From: Caldilineae bacterium
Lineage (GTDB): Bacteria > Chloroflexota > Anaerolineae > JAAEKA01
Direction: 5' to 3'
Length of the DNA: 64,000 nucleotides
Assembly: GCA_020634555.1 (NCBI GenBank)
Contig: JACKBK010000018.1
Coordinates: 1 to 64,000, forward strand
Part shown: in pieces, positions 25,950 to 34,605 of the stretch
Layout: every line of letters begins with the position of its first letter
Numbering within the stretch: the first letter of the stretch is position 1
Made by a program: the position numbers and the translations under genes
Notes under the pieces: model-generated
Seen by the model: the letters and a program-made list of their open reading frames with translations, nothing else
Databases searched by the model: none
Told to the model about the DNA's origin: nothing

Positions 25950-27233
25950 ATGACGAGAGACAACGAACTACTGATCGACGAAACGACAATCAACGTGCAG
26001 GCAGGCGACGGTGGCAACGGCATCGTCGCCTTTCGCCGCGAGAAATTCTCACCGCGCGGCGGGCCGTATGGCGGCAACGGCGGCAACGGCGGCAACGTCA
26101 TCCTGCGCGTCGACAGGGGCCTCAACACGTTGCTGCCCTTTAAGTACAAGATTCATTTCAAGGCCGGCCGAGGCGGGCATGGCGGCAGCAAGAACAAACA
26201 GGGCCGCACCGGTGAGGATGTGATCGTCCCTGTCCCGATGGGAACGCTGGTCTACCTGCGCGACACAGAAGAGTTGGTTGCCGATTTGGTTGCCGACGGC
26301 CAGGAGGCCATCGTCGCCCGCGGCGGACGGGGCGGACGCGGCAACGCGGCCTTCAAGAGCTCCATCAACCAGGCGCCGCGCCTGGCCGAGCGCGGCGAGC
26401 CGGGCGAAGAGCGCTGGCTGCGGCTGGAGTTGAAGCTGATCGCGGATGTCGGCATCGTCGGCGTGCCTAACGCAGGCAAATCGACGCTGCTGTCGGTGGT
26501 CAGCCGCGCCAAGCCGAAGATCGCCGACTACCCGTTCACAACCCTGGCGCCCAACCTGGGTGTGGTGGTCGTCGATCACAAGGACTTCGTCATGGCCGAC
26601 ATCCCCGGCCTGATCGAGGGCGCACACACCGGCAGCGGGCTGGGGCACCGCTTTCTACGCCACATCGAGCGTACCCGAATGGTGATTCACCTGTTGAACG
26701 GGCTCAGCCCTGACCCGCTGGGCGACTTCGAGGCCATCAACAGCGAGCTGGAACTTTTCAACCCGGCGCTGGCCGACAAGCCGCAAATCGTCGTCTTCAA
26801 CAAAATGGATCTGCCCGACGCACAGGTGCGGTGGCCGGAAGTTCGCGGCGCGTTGATTGCCCTGGGTGTGCAGGAGCCGTTGGCGATCTCGGCCATCACC
26901 GGCGAGAACGTCCAGGCCTTGCTACACCGGGTGATTGGCGCCCTGGATGAGCTGCCGAAACCGACTCCGGTTGCCGCGCAGCCGGTTGTCTTCCGCCCGG
27001 AGATGGACGAGGACTATTTCGACATCGAGCAGGTGGGCGACCATTGGCGCGTCACCGGCGTCCGCATCGAGCGCGCCGCAGCCATGACCAATTGGGACTA
27101 CTACGAAGCTGAGATGCGCTTCCAACGAATCCTGGAAGCGATGGGCATCAGCCAGGCGCTGGAGGATGCCGGCGTGGAAGACGGCGAAGTCGTGGTCATC
27201 GGCAATACTGAGCTGGTCTGGGGCGAGCAGTAA
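25950..27233 (+). CDS. obgE: Obg family ribosome-assembly GTPase
   Basis: The protein has 427 residues. The glycine-rich Obg fold lies at residues 8-160 (GGPYGGNGGNGGNV, AGRGGHGGSKNKQG, ARGGRGGRGNAAFKS). The G domain has GVPNAGKSTLL (G1), YPFTTLAP (G2), ADIPGLIEGAHTGSGLG (G3), FNKMDLP (G4) and the SAITGEN-type G5. The C-terminal OCT domain ends with DGEVVVIGNTELVWGEQ. Obg binds the 50S subunit late in assembly and is essential in most bacteria. The gene starts without a ribosome binding site, directly behind an extended -10 box. The downstream membrane-protein gene starts 2 bases after its stop. Confidence 0.97.
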   Translation: MTRDNELLIDETTINVQAGDGGNGIVAFRREKFSPRGGPYGGNGGNGGNVILRVDRGLNTLLPFKYKIHFKAGRGGHGGSKNKQGRTGEDVIVPVPMGTLVYLRDTEELVADLVADGQEAIVARGGRGGRGNAAFKSSINQAPRLAERGEPGEERWLRLELKLIADVGIVGVPNAGKSTLLSVVSRAKPKIADYPFTTLAPNLGVVVVDHKDFVMADIPGLIEGAHTGSGLGHRFLRHIERTRMVIHLLNGLSPDPLGDFEAINSELELFNPALADKPQIVVFNKMDLPDAQVRWPEVRGALIALGVQEPLAISAITGENVQALLHRVIGALDELPKPTPVAAQPVVFRPEMDEDYFDIEQVGDHWRVTGVRIERAAAMTNWDYYEAEMRFQRILEAMGISQALEDAGVEDGEVVVIGNTELVWGEQ

Positions 27234-27235
27234 CC

Positions 27236-27901
27236 ATGCAGTCGCGGCGATCCCTCTGGCTGCGCTGGGTCGGCGCCAATTCACTGGGGGAACTGCTGGG
27301 GCTGGGTGCGACCTTTGCCCTCGATATCCTGATCATCAGCCGCATTCAGAGCGGCGGCGCGGCGGCCGCTCTGCTGGGCATCGTGCTGATCGCCGCCACC
27401 GGCGCTGTGGAAGGCACGGTAGTCGGCCTGTTTCAGTGGACGGCGCTGCGCGGTTCGTTTCCAGGCATCGCACGCCGCGCCTGGGTAGGCGCCACGATCA
27501 TTGGCGCAGTGGTGGCCTGGTTTCTGGGTAGCCTGCCCAGCACGTTGATGGACATGGGCGGGCAGGATGCGGCCGCGGCCGGCCAGGAACCCGCGACCGC
27601 TGTCGTGCTGCTGCTGGCAGCAGCCATGGGGGTCGTGCTGGGCGCGGTACTCAGCTTTCCGCAGTGGCTGGTGTTGCGGCGCCATACGGCCGGCGCGTGG
27701 CTGTGGATACCGGCCAACTGCCTGGCCTGGGCCGCGGGCATGCCGGTGATCTTCGCCTCCGTCGACCGGGCCTATGCAGCCTATGAGTCCGGCTCGCTAG
27801 CCGGCACGCTGCTCATCTTCGCCGTTGCGCTGCTGCTGGCAGGCGCAGTCGTCGGCGCGATCCACGGGCTGGCGCTGGTGAGGCTGGCCGTTAACGATTG
27901 A
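27236..27901 (+). CDS. Hydrophobic membrane protein of unknown function
   Basis: The protein has 221 residues with about five to six hydrophobic helices rich in Ala and Gly. Two internally similar halves are visible: GTVVGLFQWTALRGSFPGIARRAWVGATIIGAVVAWFLGS and GAVLSFPQWLVLRRHTAGAWLWIPANCLAWAAGMPVIF. This suggests a duplicated QW-L(R)-containing unit of the kind seen in many Chloroflexi and cyanobacterial membrane proteins of unknown role. It is translationally coupled to obgE. Its stop codon overlaps the -35 box of the antitoxin promoter. Confidence 0.75.
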   Translation: MQSRRSLWLRWVGANSLGELLGLGATFALDILIISRIQSGGAAAALLGIVLIAATGAVEGTVVGLFQWTALRGSFPGIARRAWVGATIIGAVVAWFLGSLPSTLMDMGGQDAAAAGQEPATAVVLLLAAAMGVVLGAVLSFPQWLVLRRHTAGAWLWIPANCLAWAAGMPVIFASVDRAYAAYESGSLAGTLLIFAVALLLAGAVVGAIHGLALVRLAVND

Positions 27902-27926
27902 CAAGACGTACGTAACCCCGTACAAT
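27898..27926 (+). promoter_or_regulatory. Promoter of the toxin-antitoxin operon
   Basis: TTGACA (27898-27903), 17-base spacer, TACAAT (27921-27926). The palindrome ACGTACGT (27906-27913) sits in the spacer and may be the operator bound by the antitoxin. Confidence 0.75.
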
Positions 27927-27964
27927 GCGCTCGGCGAATCGAAATAGCTGACCGGGAGAGCACG

Positions 27965-28207
27965 ATGACTGCAATTACAGCAACCAAGGCGCGATCATCC
28001 CTGTACCAACTTCTGGACAGCGTTGCCGAGTCTCATGAACCGGTATTAATCACTGGCAGGCGAAGCAATGCCGTATTGGTCTCGGAAGACGACTGGCGAG
28101 CGATCAATGAAACTCTCTATCTGCTCAGCATTCCAGGGATGCGCGAGTCAATTATCGAGGGGATGAACACGCCGTTTGATGAATGTAATGGCGAGGTTGA
28201 GTGGTGA
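27965..28207 (+). CDS. Phd/YefM family antitoxin
   Basis: The protein has 80 residues. MTAITATKARSSLYQLLDSVAESHEPVLITGRRSNAVLVSEDDWRAI is the Phd/YefM DNA-binding fold; the C-terminal half (MRESIIEGMNTPFDE) is the toxin-binding helix. It should neutralise the adjacent toxin and repress the operon through the upstream palindrome. The stop overlaps the toxin start by four bases (GTGA). Base composition is more AT-rich than the neighbours, as is usual for mobile toxin-antitoxin modules. Confidence 0.92.
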   Translation: MTAITATKARSSLYQLLDSVAESHEPVLITGRRSNAVLVSEDDWRAINETLYLLSIPGMRESIIEGMNTPFDECNGEVEW

Positions 28208-28485
28208 CGTGGCGCCTCGTGTTCACGAAGCAAGCAAAGAAAGACGCCAAGAAGCTGTCGGCATCAGGACTACGGTCGAAAGCGGAAGAACTGCTTGCGA
28301 TCTTAGCCACAGATCCTTTTCAAAATCCACCCCCTTTTGAGAAACTGGTAGGCGATCTGGCAGGTGCTTACACACGCCGGATCAACATTCAACATCGCTT
28401 GGTTTACCAGGTCGATGAGGATGCGCGCGAAGTTAAAGCAATCCGCATGTGGACACACTACGAATGGCAGTATCCCTGTTGTTGA
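28204..28485 (+). CDS. YoeB/Txe family mRNA interferase toxin
   Basis: The protein has 93 residues from GTG 28204 (a GTG at 28201 is equally possible). WRLVFTKQAKKDAKKL, then DPFQNPPPFEKLVGDLAGAYTRRINIQHRLVYQVDEDAREVKAIRMWTHYE, matches the RelE-fold YoeB/Txe family, including the Glu and Arg of the active site and the C-terminal HYE with catalytic His-Tyr. It is a ribosome-dependent RNase that halts translation when unneutralised. It forms a standard pair with the preceding antitoxin. Confidence 0.92.
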   Translation: MTWRLVFTKQAKKDAKKLSASGLRSKAEELLAILATDPFQNPPPFEKLVGDLAGAYTRRINIQHRLVYQVDEDAREVKAIRMWTHYEWQYPCC

Positions 28486-28499
28486 GGAGATGATATCGG

Positions 28500-29903
28500 A
28501 TGACTAACACAACACACATTGCTCCTGATGCTCTGGAAGATCTACGCAAACAGATCGAAGGTTCCGTTTTCGCCCCGGGCGACTCCGGCTACGACAAAGC
28601 CCGCATGACCTGGAACCTGGCGGTACAACAGTTTCCGGCCGCGGTGGTGATGGCAACCAGCGACGCGGATGTCGTCGCGGCGGTGCGCTTCGCCGGCCAG
28701 CAAGGATTGAAGGTTGGCGTCCAGGCCACGGGCCACGGCGTGATCCGCCCGGCCGACGGCAGCCTGCTGATCAACACCGCGCAGATGGCCGGCGTGGAAG
28801 TCGATGCCGCGACGCAGACGGCGCGGTTCGAGGCCGGCGCGCCGTGGGGCGCAGTGCTGGAAAAGGCGCAGGCTCATGGCCTGGCGCCGCTGCTGGGATC
28901 GTCGCCGAGCGTTGGTGCGGTGGCCTACTCGTTAGGTGGTGGGTTGGGCTGGCTGGCGAGAAAATACGGCCTGTCCGCGGACAGTGTTACCTCTTTCGAT
29001 GTCGTGACGGCTAACGGACGCACCCTGCACGTCAGCGCCGACGAGAACACCGACCTGTTCTGGGGCATGCGCGGCGGCGGTGGCGGGTTTGCCATCGTTA
29101 CCTCCATGGAGATCAAGCTGTACCCCGTGGCTGAGGTCTTCGGCGGCAACCTGGTCTACCCGGCCGCGCTGGCAGGCGAGATCCTGCGCCGCTACCGAGA
29201 CTGGATCGCGACGCTGCCGCTGGAGTTCAGCACGTCGGTGGCGCTGATGAACCTGCCGCCGCTGCCCATGGTGCCCGAGTTTCTGCGCGGCAAGTCGGTA
29301 GCCATGGTGCGCGGCTGCTACTGCGGCCCGGTCGGGGAAGGCCAGGCATTGTTGCAGCCGTGGCTGGACTGGCAGGCGCCCATCGCCAACCTCTTCCATC
29401 CCATGACCTTCAGCAGCGTGGCCGAGGTCAGCAACGATCCGCACGACCCGGTACCGGGCGCGACCACCGGCGCATGGCTGAGCGAGTTGAGCGACACGGC
29501 CATCGATGCGCTGGTTCGCTATGGGGTTTCTATCAACGGCTCGTCGCCGTTTGTCCTGACCGAGGTGCGGCACGTAGGCGGTGCGATGGCATCAGTGGAT
29601 CACAACAGCAACGCCTTTCCGCACCGCGAGGAGTCGCTGCTGCTCGACGTGACCGGTATGGCGCCTACGCCGGAGGCCCACGCTTTCGTTGTCAACTACG
29701 CCCGCGAGTTCAAGAGCGCATTGGAGCCGGCCATCAGCGGTCTGTATGCAAACTTCACGGAGCGGGACGAAGCGCGCCACGCGGTTGCCCACAGCTTTCC
29801 CCCGGAAACCTTGCAGCGGCTGGCGGCGCTGAAGGCAAAGTACGACCCCGACAACCTGTTCGACTACAGCTATCAGCTCGGAGACGGCGCAGACGCATCA
29901 TGA
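28500..29903 (+). CDS. FAD-linked oxidase (PCMH/BBE type)
   Basis: The protein has 467 residues with a GGAGATGAT site before the ATG. The FAD_binding_4 domain covers residues 40-205: PAAVVMATSDADVVAAVRFAGQQGLKVGVQATGHGV (with the His that may carry FAD), GVEVDAATQTARFEAGAPWGAVLEKA, GSSPSVGAVAYSLGGGLGWLARKYGLSADSV and FWGMRGGGGGFAIVT. The berberine-bridge C-terminal segment is KAKYDPDNLFDYSYQL. It oxidises alcohols, sugars or related substrates with O2 or another acceptor; the substrate is not readable. It overlaps the next start (ATGA). It lies 14 bases after the toxin gene, so read-through from the toxin-antitoxin promoter is possible. Confidence 0.9.
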   Translation: MTNTTHIAPDALEDLRKQIEGSVFAPGDSGYDKARMTWNLAVQQFPAAVVMATSDADVVAAVRFAGQQGLKVGVQATGHGVIRPADGSLLINTAQMAGVEVDAATQTARFEAGAPWGAVLEKAQAHGLAPLLGSSPSVGAVAYSLGGGLGWLARKYGLSADSVTSFDVVTANGRTLHVSADENTDLFWGMRGGGGGFAIVTSMEIKLYPVAEVFGGNLVYPAALAGEILRRYRDWIATLPLEFSTSVALMNLPPLPMVPEFLRGKSVAMVRGCYCGPVGEGQALLQPWLDWQAPIANLFHPMTFSSVAEVSNDPHDPVPGATTGAWLSELSDTAIDALVRYGVSINGSSPFVLTEVRHVGGAMASVDHNSNAFPHREESLLLDVTGMAPTPEAHAFVVNYAREFKSALEPAISGLYANFTERDEARHAVAHSFPPETLQRLAALKAKYDPDNLFDYSYQLGDGADAS

Positions 29904-31126
29904 TCTACGACTTCGACCAGGAGATTAACCCGCACGGCACGAACTCCGTCAAGTGGGAGTGTGTGCCGAGTGATAACGGCCTCGTGCCGTGGGACAAGAC
30001 CGATCCAGCGCTGGGCAATGACCGCGTGCTGCCGATGTGGGTGGCGGACATGGACTTCTGCAGCCCGCAGCCGGTGATCGACGCGCTGGTGGAGCGGGCG
30101 CGGCACGGCATCTTCGGCTATGCGGTACCGACGGAGAGGTACTATCAGGCCGTCGTGGACTGGATGGCGCGGCGCCACGGCTGGCAGGTCGAGCCGGATT
30201 GGATATGCACAACGCCCGGTGTGGTGCCGGCCCTCTACGTACTGGTGCGGACCTTCGTGGCACCCGGCCAGAAGGTGCTGGTCCAGCCGCCGGTATATCA
30301 CCCGTTCTACCGGGCGATCACCGACAACGGCGGCGAGATCGTGCGCAATCCGTTGATCCTTGAAGACGGCCGGTACCGCATGGATTTTGATGATCTGGCC
30401 GGCAAGCTGGCCGATCCCAACCTGAAGCTGGCGATCCTGTGCAACCCGCACAACCCCATCGGGCGGGTGTGGCCGGCTGACGACCTGCGGCGCTTTGGCG
30501 AGCTGTGCGCCGAGCACGACGTGCTGGTGATAGCTGACGAAATCCACGGCGACCTGATCCTGCCCGGCGAGAGGTTCGTGCCCTTTGCCAGCCTGGGCCA
30601 GGACTTCGCCCGCAACAGCATCACCTGCACCGCGCCCAGCAAGACGTTCAACCTGGCCGGTCTGCATACGTCCAACATCATCGTGCCCGACGACGAACTG
30701 CGGAATCGCTTCCGCCAGGCGCTGAACGCCAGTGGCCTGCCGTGGCTGAACCCGTTCGGCATCACGGCGCTGGAGGCGGCGTATGCAAAAGGCGAGGACT
30801 GGTTGGCGCAGGTGCTGACTTATCTCAACGGCAACCTGGATACGCTGGATTCCTATCTGCGCGAGCGCCTGCCGGCCGTGAGGCTGATCCGGCCGCAAGG
30901 CACCTACCTGGCCTGGCTGGACTGCCGCGGTCTGGGCCTTTCCGAGGAGCGGTTAAAACAGCTGATGCTGGACGAGGCCCGGTTGCTGGTTGAAGAGGGC
31001 AGCATCTTCGGTCCGGAAGGCGAGGGCTTTCTGCGGGTGAACATCGCCTGCCGTCGGACAACTCTGGTGGAAGCACTGGACCGGATCGCAACAGCTTTGG
31101 CAGCCCGCGCTTCGGCGCCTGCGTGA
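29900..31126 (+). CDS. PLP-dependent PatB/MalY-type aminotransferase/C-S lyase
   Basis: The protein has 408 residues from the ATG overlapping the oxidase stop. VLPMWVADMDFCSPQPVIDAL and IFGYAVPTERYYQAVVDWMARRHGW are hallmark N-terminal segments of PatB/MalY. LCNPHNPIGRVW binds PLP, VLVIADEIHGDLIL carries the Asp, and CTAPSKTFNLAGLHTSN has the PLP lysine. FLRVNIACRR has the carboxylate-binding Arg. Family members cleave cystathionine and other beta-C-S bonds to pyruvate, ammonia and thiol. Co-translation with the FAD oxidase suggests a shared catabolic step, but the pathway is unknown. Confidence 0.92.
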   Translation: MIYDFDQEINPHGTNSVKWECVPSDNGLVPWDKTDPALGNDRVLPMWVADMDFCSPQPVIDALVERARHGIFGYAVPTERYYQAVVDWMARRHGWQVEPDWICTTPGVVPALYVLVRTFVAPGQKVLVQPPVYHPFYRAITDNGGEIVRNPLILEDGRYRMDFDDLAGKLADPNLKLAILCNPHNPIGRVWPADDLRRFGELCAEHDVLVIADEIHGDLILPGERFVPFASLGQDFARNSITCTAPSKTFNLAGLHTSNIIVPDDELRNRFRQALNASGLPWLNPFGITALEAAYAKGEDWLAQVLTYLNGNLDTLDSYLRERLPAVRLIRPQGTYLAWLDCRGLGLSEERLKQLMLDEARLLVEEGSIFGPEGEGFLRVNIACRRTTLVEALDRIATALAARASAPA

Positions 31127-31156
31127 GTGCATTAGCCTCACAAGAAAGTGTCCCCC

Positions 31157-31789
31157 ATGCGACTTGGCATTCTTGGCGGTACCTTCGACCCAATCCACAT
31201 CGGCCACCTGATTCTGGCAGAGGAGGCCTGGTATCAGCTTGGCCTGCAGAAAGTTCTGCTGGTGCCGGCCGGTGATCCGCCGCACAAGCGCGGACGGCGG
31301 CTGTCTCCCGTTGAGCATCGGGTGCGCATGATCGAGCTTGCCATCGCCGATAACCCACACCTGGAGTTGTCGCGGATCGACGTCGATCGACCCGGCCCTC
31401 ACTACACCATCGAAATGGTGCGCCAGCATCTGGAGCAATACGGCTACGGCACCGACCTCTACTTCCTGATGGGGCTCGACTCGCTGGCCGATCTGCCGAA
31501 CTGGCACAAGCCGCAGGAGTTGGTGGAGCTGTGCAACCTGGTCGCGCTGAGCCGGCCCGACTCGGGGTTCGACTGGGACACGCTGGAGGAGAAGCTGCCG
31601 GGCGTGCGCTGGCGTGTGATCTTCCTGCCAATGCCGGAGCTTCAGATCTCCAGCACAATCCTCCAGCAGCGAGTGCGGCAAGGCCGGCCGCTGCGCTACC
31701 AGGTGGTGCCGCAGGTTGAGACCTATATTTGCGAGCAAGGGCTGTACCAGCAAGGATGGGAAGACGATCAACTGAAGCGTGAAACGTAA
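31157..31789 (+). CDS. nadD: Nicotinate-nucleotide adenylyltransferase
   Basis: The protein has 210 residues from ATG 31157; a GTG at 31148 would add three residues. LGILGGTFDPIHIGHLILAEEA carries the nucleotidyltransferase HxGH motif, and VPAGDPPHKRGRRLSPVEHRVRMIELA is family-typical. YFLMGLDSLADLPNWHKPQELVELCNLVALSRP and LQISSTILQQRVRQG (ISST motif) complete the active site. It converts nicotinate mononucleotide to deamido-NAD in NAD synthesis. The last codons (coding LKRET) belong to a GTGAAACGT-type repeat that continues past the stop, so the C-terminus has probably been overwritten by repeat DNA. Confidence 0.95.
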   Translation: MRLGILGGTFDPIHIGHLILAEEAWYQLGLQKVLLVPAGDPPHKRGRRLSPVEHRVRMIELAIADNPHLELSRIDVDRPGPHYTIEMVRQHLEQYGYGTDLYFLMGLDSLADLPNWHKPQELVELCNLVALSRPDSGFDWDTLEEKLPGVRWRVIFLPMPELQISSTILQQRVRQGRPLRYQVVPQVETYICEQGLYQQGWEDDQLKRET

Positions 31790-31850
31790 AACGTGAGAGA
31801 TGGCCTGGCGGGAAATATCACGGTTCACGGTTCACGACCGACTATCACAC
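31775..31850. repeat. Degenerate GTGAAACGT / CACGGTTCACGGTTCACG repeats
   Basis: A tract of near-repeats that begins within the last codons of nadD and continues through the intergenic region. Similar strings occur at 4740-4800, 58150-58265, 58385-58460 and 62640-62665. Confidence 0.6.
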
Positions 31851-31897
31851 GAAACCCTGAAGAGTCAAAACCTACAGGAATAGCGAGGTTTACCTGA

Positions 31898-32470
31898 ATG
31901 TCTCCGGAGACAACGCTCTATACCGGCGTTGGCGATGACGGCTACACCGGTGTTCTGGGCCGCGAGCGCGTAGCGAAATACGACCTTCAACCGGTTGCAT
32001 ACGGCACGTTGGATGAGCTGTCAGCCGCGCTGGGGCTGGCGCGCACTGGAAGTAAACACCCGCGCAGCAACGACATCATCGTCGAGATACAGCGCGATCT
32101 GTACCGGGCGATGGCAGACATGGCTACGACACCCGAAGCAGCGGAACGGACAGGCGCCTGGTTGCCGGCCGACCGCGTCGCCTGGGTGGAGGAGATCATC
32201 GCCGAGGTTGGCGGTCAGGTCGAGATACCGCCGGCCTTCATCGTCAGCGGTGACAGCTACGGCGGCGCGCTGCTGGATGTGGCGCGCACGGTATGCCGGC
32301 GCGCCGAGCGCCATGTGGCCAGGCTGCACCACCAAGGAATGCTGTCCAACATCGAGGCGCTGCGCTACCTGAACCGGCTGTCATCGCTGTTGTTTGCGTT
32401 GTCACGGTTGGAAGACAAAGCTGCCGGTGTGGAGCAGTTCACATTAGCAAGATTGGAGAGAGGTTCATGA
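31898..32470 (+). CDS. PduO-type ATP:cob(I)alamin adenosyltransferase
   Basis: The protein has 190 residues. TTLYTGVGDDGYTGVLGRERVAKYD is the N-terminal ATP-binding signature. GTLDELSAALGLAR follows, then PPAFIVSGDSYGGALLDVARTVCRRAERHVARL with the RxxCRRAER motif, and IEALRYLNRLSSLLFALSRLED. It transfers the adenosyl group of ATP to cob(I)alamin to form coenzyme B12. No cobalamin-dependent enzyme is encoded nearby. Its stop overlaps the endonuclease IV start (ATGA). Confidence 0.95.
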   Translation: MSPETTLYTGVGDDGYTGVLGRERVAKYDLQPVAYGTLDELSAALGLARTGSKHPRSNDIIVEIQRDLYRAMADMATTPEAAERTGAWLPADRVAWVEEIIAEVGGQVEIPPAFIVSGDSYGGALLDVARTVCRRAERHVARLHHQGMLSNIEALRYLNRLSSLLFALSRLEDKAAGVEQFTLARLERGS

Positions 32471-33321
32471 GTCCGGTATTGGGATCCCACGTGTCCGCCG
32501 CGGGCGGCGTCAGCAAAGCGTTCGAACGCGCTCAGTCCATCGGCTGCCAAACCATGCAGATATTTACCCGCAACCAGAACCGCTGGGCAAGCAAGCCACT
32601 GGATCCATCCGAGATCAAGAAGTGGCACGCCGCGGCGGAAGAAACCGGCATCACGCCGACCATCTCACACGCATCCTATCTGATCAACCTTGGCTCACCC
32701 GACGATGCCCTGTGGGAAAAATCTATCGACGCGCTGGTTGACGAGCTGCAGCGAGCCGAGGCGCTGGGACTGCTGGGGGTGGTGTTGCATCCCGGCGCGC
32801 ATATGCAAGAGGGTGAGGATGCGGGCATCGCCCGCGTGGCCGCTGGTCTGGATCGCGCCCATCTGGCCACCGACGGCTTCAAAACGCTGACGCTGCTGGA
32901 GATCACCGCCGGGCAAGGGACAACCCTGGGCTACAAGTTCGAACACCTGGCAGCCATGCGCGCCCAGGCGGCCAACCCGGAACGATTGGCGGTTTGTTTC
33001 GACACCTGCCATGCTTTCGCTGCCGGTTACGACTTCCGCGAGCCGGCCGGTTATGCGGCGATGATGGATGAGTTCGACGGCACCATCGGGCTGGATCTAC
33101 TCGCCTGCTTCCATTTCAACGACAGCAAAGGTGGGTTGGGTAGCCGCAAGGACCGCCACGAACACATCGGCCAGGGAGCAATCGGCGTCAGTGGCTTTGC
33201 GCACATTCTCAACGACCCGCGCTTCGCCGCCATTCCAATGATTCTGGAGACCCCCAAGAGCAAGGACATGCACGAGGACGTGGAGAACTTCCAGGTCTTG
33301 CGCAGCCTGCTTGAGGATTGA
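32467..33321 (+). CDS. nfo: Endonuclease IV (AP endonuclease)
   Basis: The protein has 284 residues from ATG 32467 with GGAGAG upstream; the longer open frame is shadow. The zinc-site motifs are complete: GSHVSAAGG, ISHASYLINLGSP, VLHPGAHM, LLEITAGQG, CFDTCHAFAAGYD, CFHFNDSKGGLGSRKDRHEHIGQG and MILETPKSKD. It cuts DNA 5' to abasic sites in base excision repair. Its overlap with the cobalamin adenosyltransferase gene shows a common transcript but no functional link. Confidence 0.97.
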   Translation: MSPVLGSHVSAAGGVSKAFERAQSIGCQTMQIFTRNQNRWASKPLDPSEIKKWHAAAEETGITPTISHASYLINLGSPDDALWEKSIDALVDELQRAEALGLLGVVLHPGAHMQEGEDAGIARVAAGLDRAHLATDGFKTLTLLEITAGQGTTLGYKFEHLAAMRAQAANPERLAVCFDTCHAFAAGYDFREPAGYAAMMDEFDGTIGLDLLACFHFNDSKGGLGSRKDRHEHIGQGAIGVSGFAHILNDPRFAAIPMILETPKSKDMHEDVENFQVLRSLLED

Positions 33322-33481
33322 CCGCATCTGTTGATGCCAACACTCGTCGTCGAGTATGAGTTTCATCGAATTGTAATCCCTGCCAGATAATCCATGTGCT
33401 ATGCTGAAATTGGCGTGCGTTCTGGAAATTTGACAGCGAAGCGGGTTGAAAGCGGTCAACCTGTCCCGGAACTCAAATAAT

Positions 33482-33495
33482 GGGTCCGCGGACCC
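33482..33495. promoter_or_regulatory. Perfect 14-base palindrome before the glycosyltransferase operon
   Basis: GGGTCCGCGGACCC ends 9 bases before the ATG at 33505. An operator is possible. I could not find a convincing promoter in the 183-base gap. Confidence 0.35.
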
Positions 33496-33504
33496 GCTGA
33501 TACA

Positions 33505-34605
33505 ATGCGCATCGTCTACGTTCTCCTTTCCCCCACATTCGGCATGCACCAGTACACAGCCGACCTGGTGAACCGGTTAGCCGAGCAGGGACATGACGCA
33601 GCGCTGGTGACAACAACAACCTTGGCGCGCGATCGCTACAGCCCCGCTGTTCGAGTTGTCACCCCGATCACCACGCATAGTACCGGCTTTAGGGTTGAAG
33701 GGCTGCGCGTCTGGCAACTTCGGCGAGTAACGCAGGCAATCGATGCTCTGAAGCCCGAGGTTGTCCACATCACCGGTGTACATGCGTGGAACGTCCCTCT
33801 GGTGCGTTGGCTGCGAAGGAAGGGTATCCCCACAGTGCATACCCTACACGACCTGGATCCACATGCCGGTGTGCGCTTTAGTTCGCTGATCCGGCATTGG
33901 AATCGCCTGATTATTCGTTCTGTGGATCACCTGCTGGTCCATGGCAAGGTCTATGCACAACGATTGCTGGCGTCGGGATGCGATTCCAGCCGCGTTACCA
34001 GTGTGCCGTTGTTGCATCTTTTTCTCAGTTATGATGGATTTGCCAGCCTGGTCAACCGTGAAGTAAACTACAACGCGTGGGGCCTCTTTTTTGGCCGTTT
34101 TGAGAGTTACAAGGGCGTATCACAACTCATCGCAGCAGAGGACATGCTGGTCAAGTCTGATGCCGGCGTGAATCTTGTGCTTGCTGGAAAAGGGGTCCTG
34201 AACGCTGATGTTGCAGCCATCCCGACGGTGGAGGTTCGCAACCATCTCATCGGCGACGACGAAGCCGTGGCTCTCTTCCAGGATTGTGGAGTTTTAATCT
34301 TGCCTTATCTTGACGCGTCTCAGTCTGCACTGGTTGCAGCAGCCTACTTCTTTGCAAAGCCGGTCATCGTGACTGACGTCGGCGCTTTGGCCGAGTACGT
34401 TCAGCAAGGAGTAACAGGCTGGGTCGTTCCCGCCGGAGACTCCCGCGCGTTGGCCGACGCGTGGCGTGATGCACTGGCTGATACAGAGCGACTGCGACAC
34501 ATGGGTGAGTTAGGAAGAGCGTGGTACAACACTCAGCGGCAGCAGGAAGAGGCAGCGTTGATCGCTATGTACCTTGGGATGAGAAAAAAAGAGGATTTAG
34601 CATGA
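33505..34605 (+). CDS. GT4-type glycosyltransferase
   Basis: The protein has 366 residues. MRIVYVLLSPTFGMHQYTADLVNRLAEQGHDAALVT is the N-terminal Rossmann domain of a GT-B enzyme, and VVHITGVHAWNVPLVRWLRRKGIPTVHTLHDLDPHAG its acceptor region. The C-terminal domain has LFFGRFESYKGVSQLIAA, NLVLAGKG, IGDDEAVALFQDCGVLILPYLDASQSALVAAAYFFAKPVIVTDVGALAEYV, close to the EX7E region, and GWVVPAGD. It should transfer a sugar from a nucleotide sugar to a glycan. There is no ribosome binding site before the ATG. Its stop overlaps the glycosylphosphotransferase start (ATGA). Confidence 0.88.
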   Translation: MRIVYVLLSPTFGMHQYTADLVNRLAEQGHDAALVTTTTLARDRYSPAVRVVTPITTHSTGFRVEGLRVWQLRRVTQAIDALKPEVVHITGVHAWNVPLVRWLRRKGIPTVHTLHDLDPHAGVRFSSLIRHWNRLIIRSVDHLLVHGKVYAQRLLASGCDSSRVTSVPLLHLFLSYDGFASLVNREVNYNAWGLFFGRFESYKGVSQLIAAEDMLVKSDAGVNLVLAGKGVLNADVAAIPTVEVRNHLIGDDEAVALFQDCGVLILPYLDASQSALVAAAYFFAKPVIVTDVGALAEYVQQGVTGWVVPAGDSRALADAWRDALADTERLRHMGELGRAWYNTQRQQEEAALIAMYLGMRKKEDLA

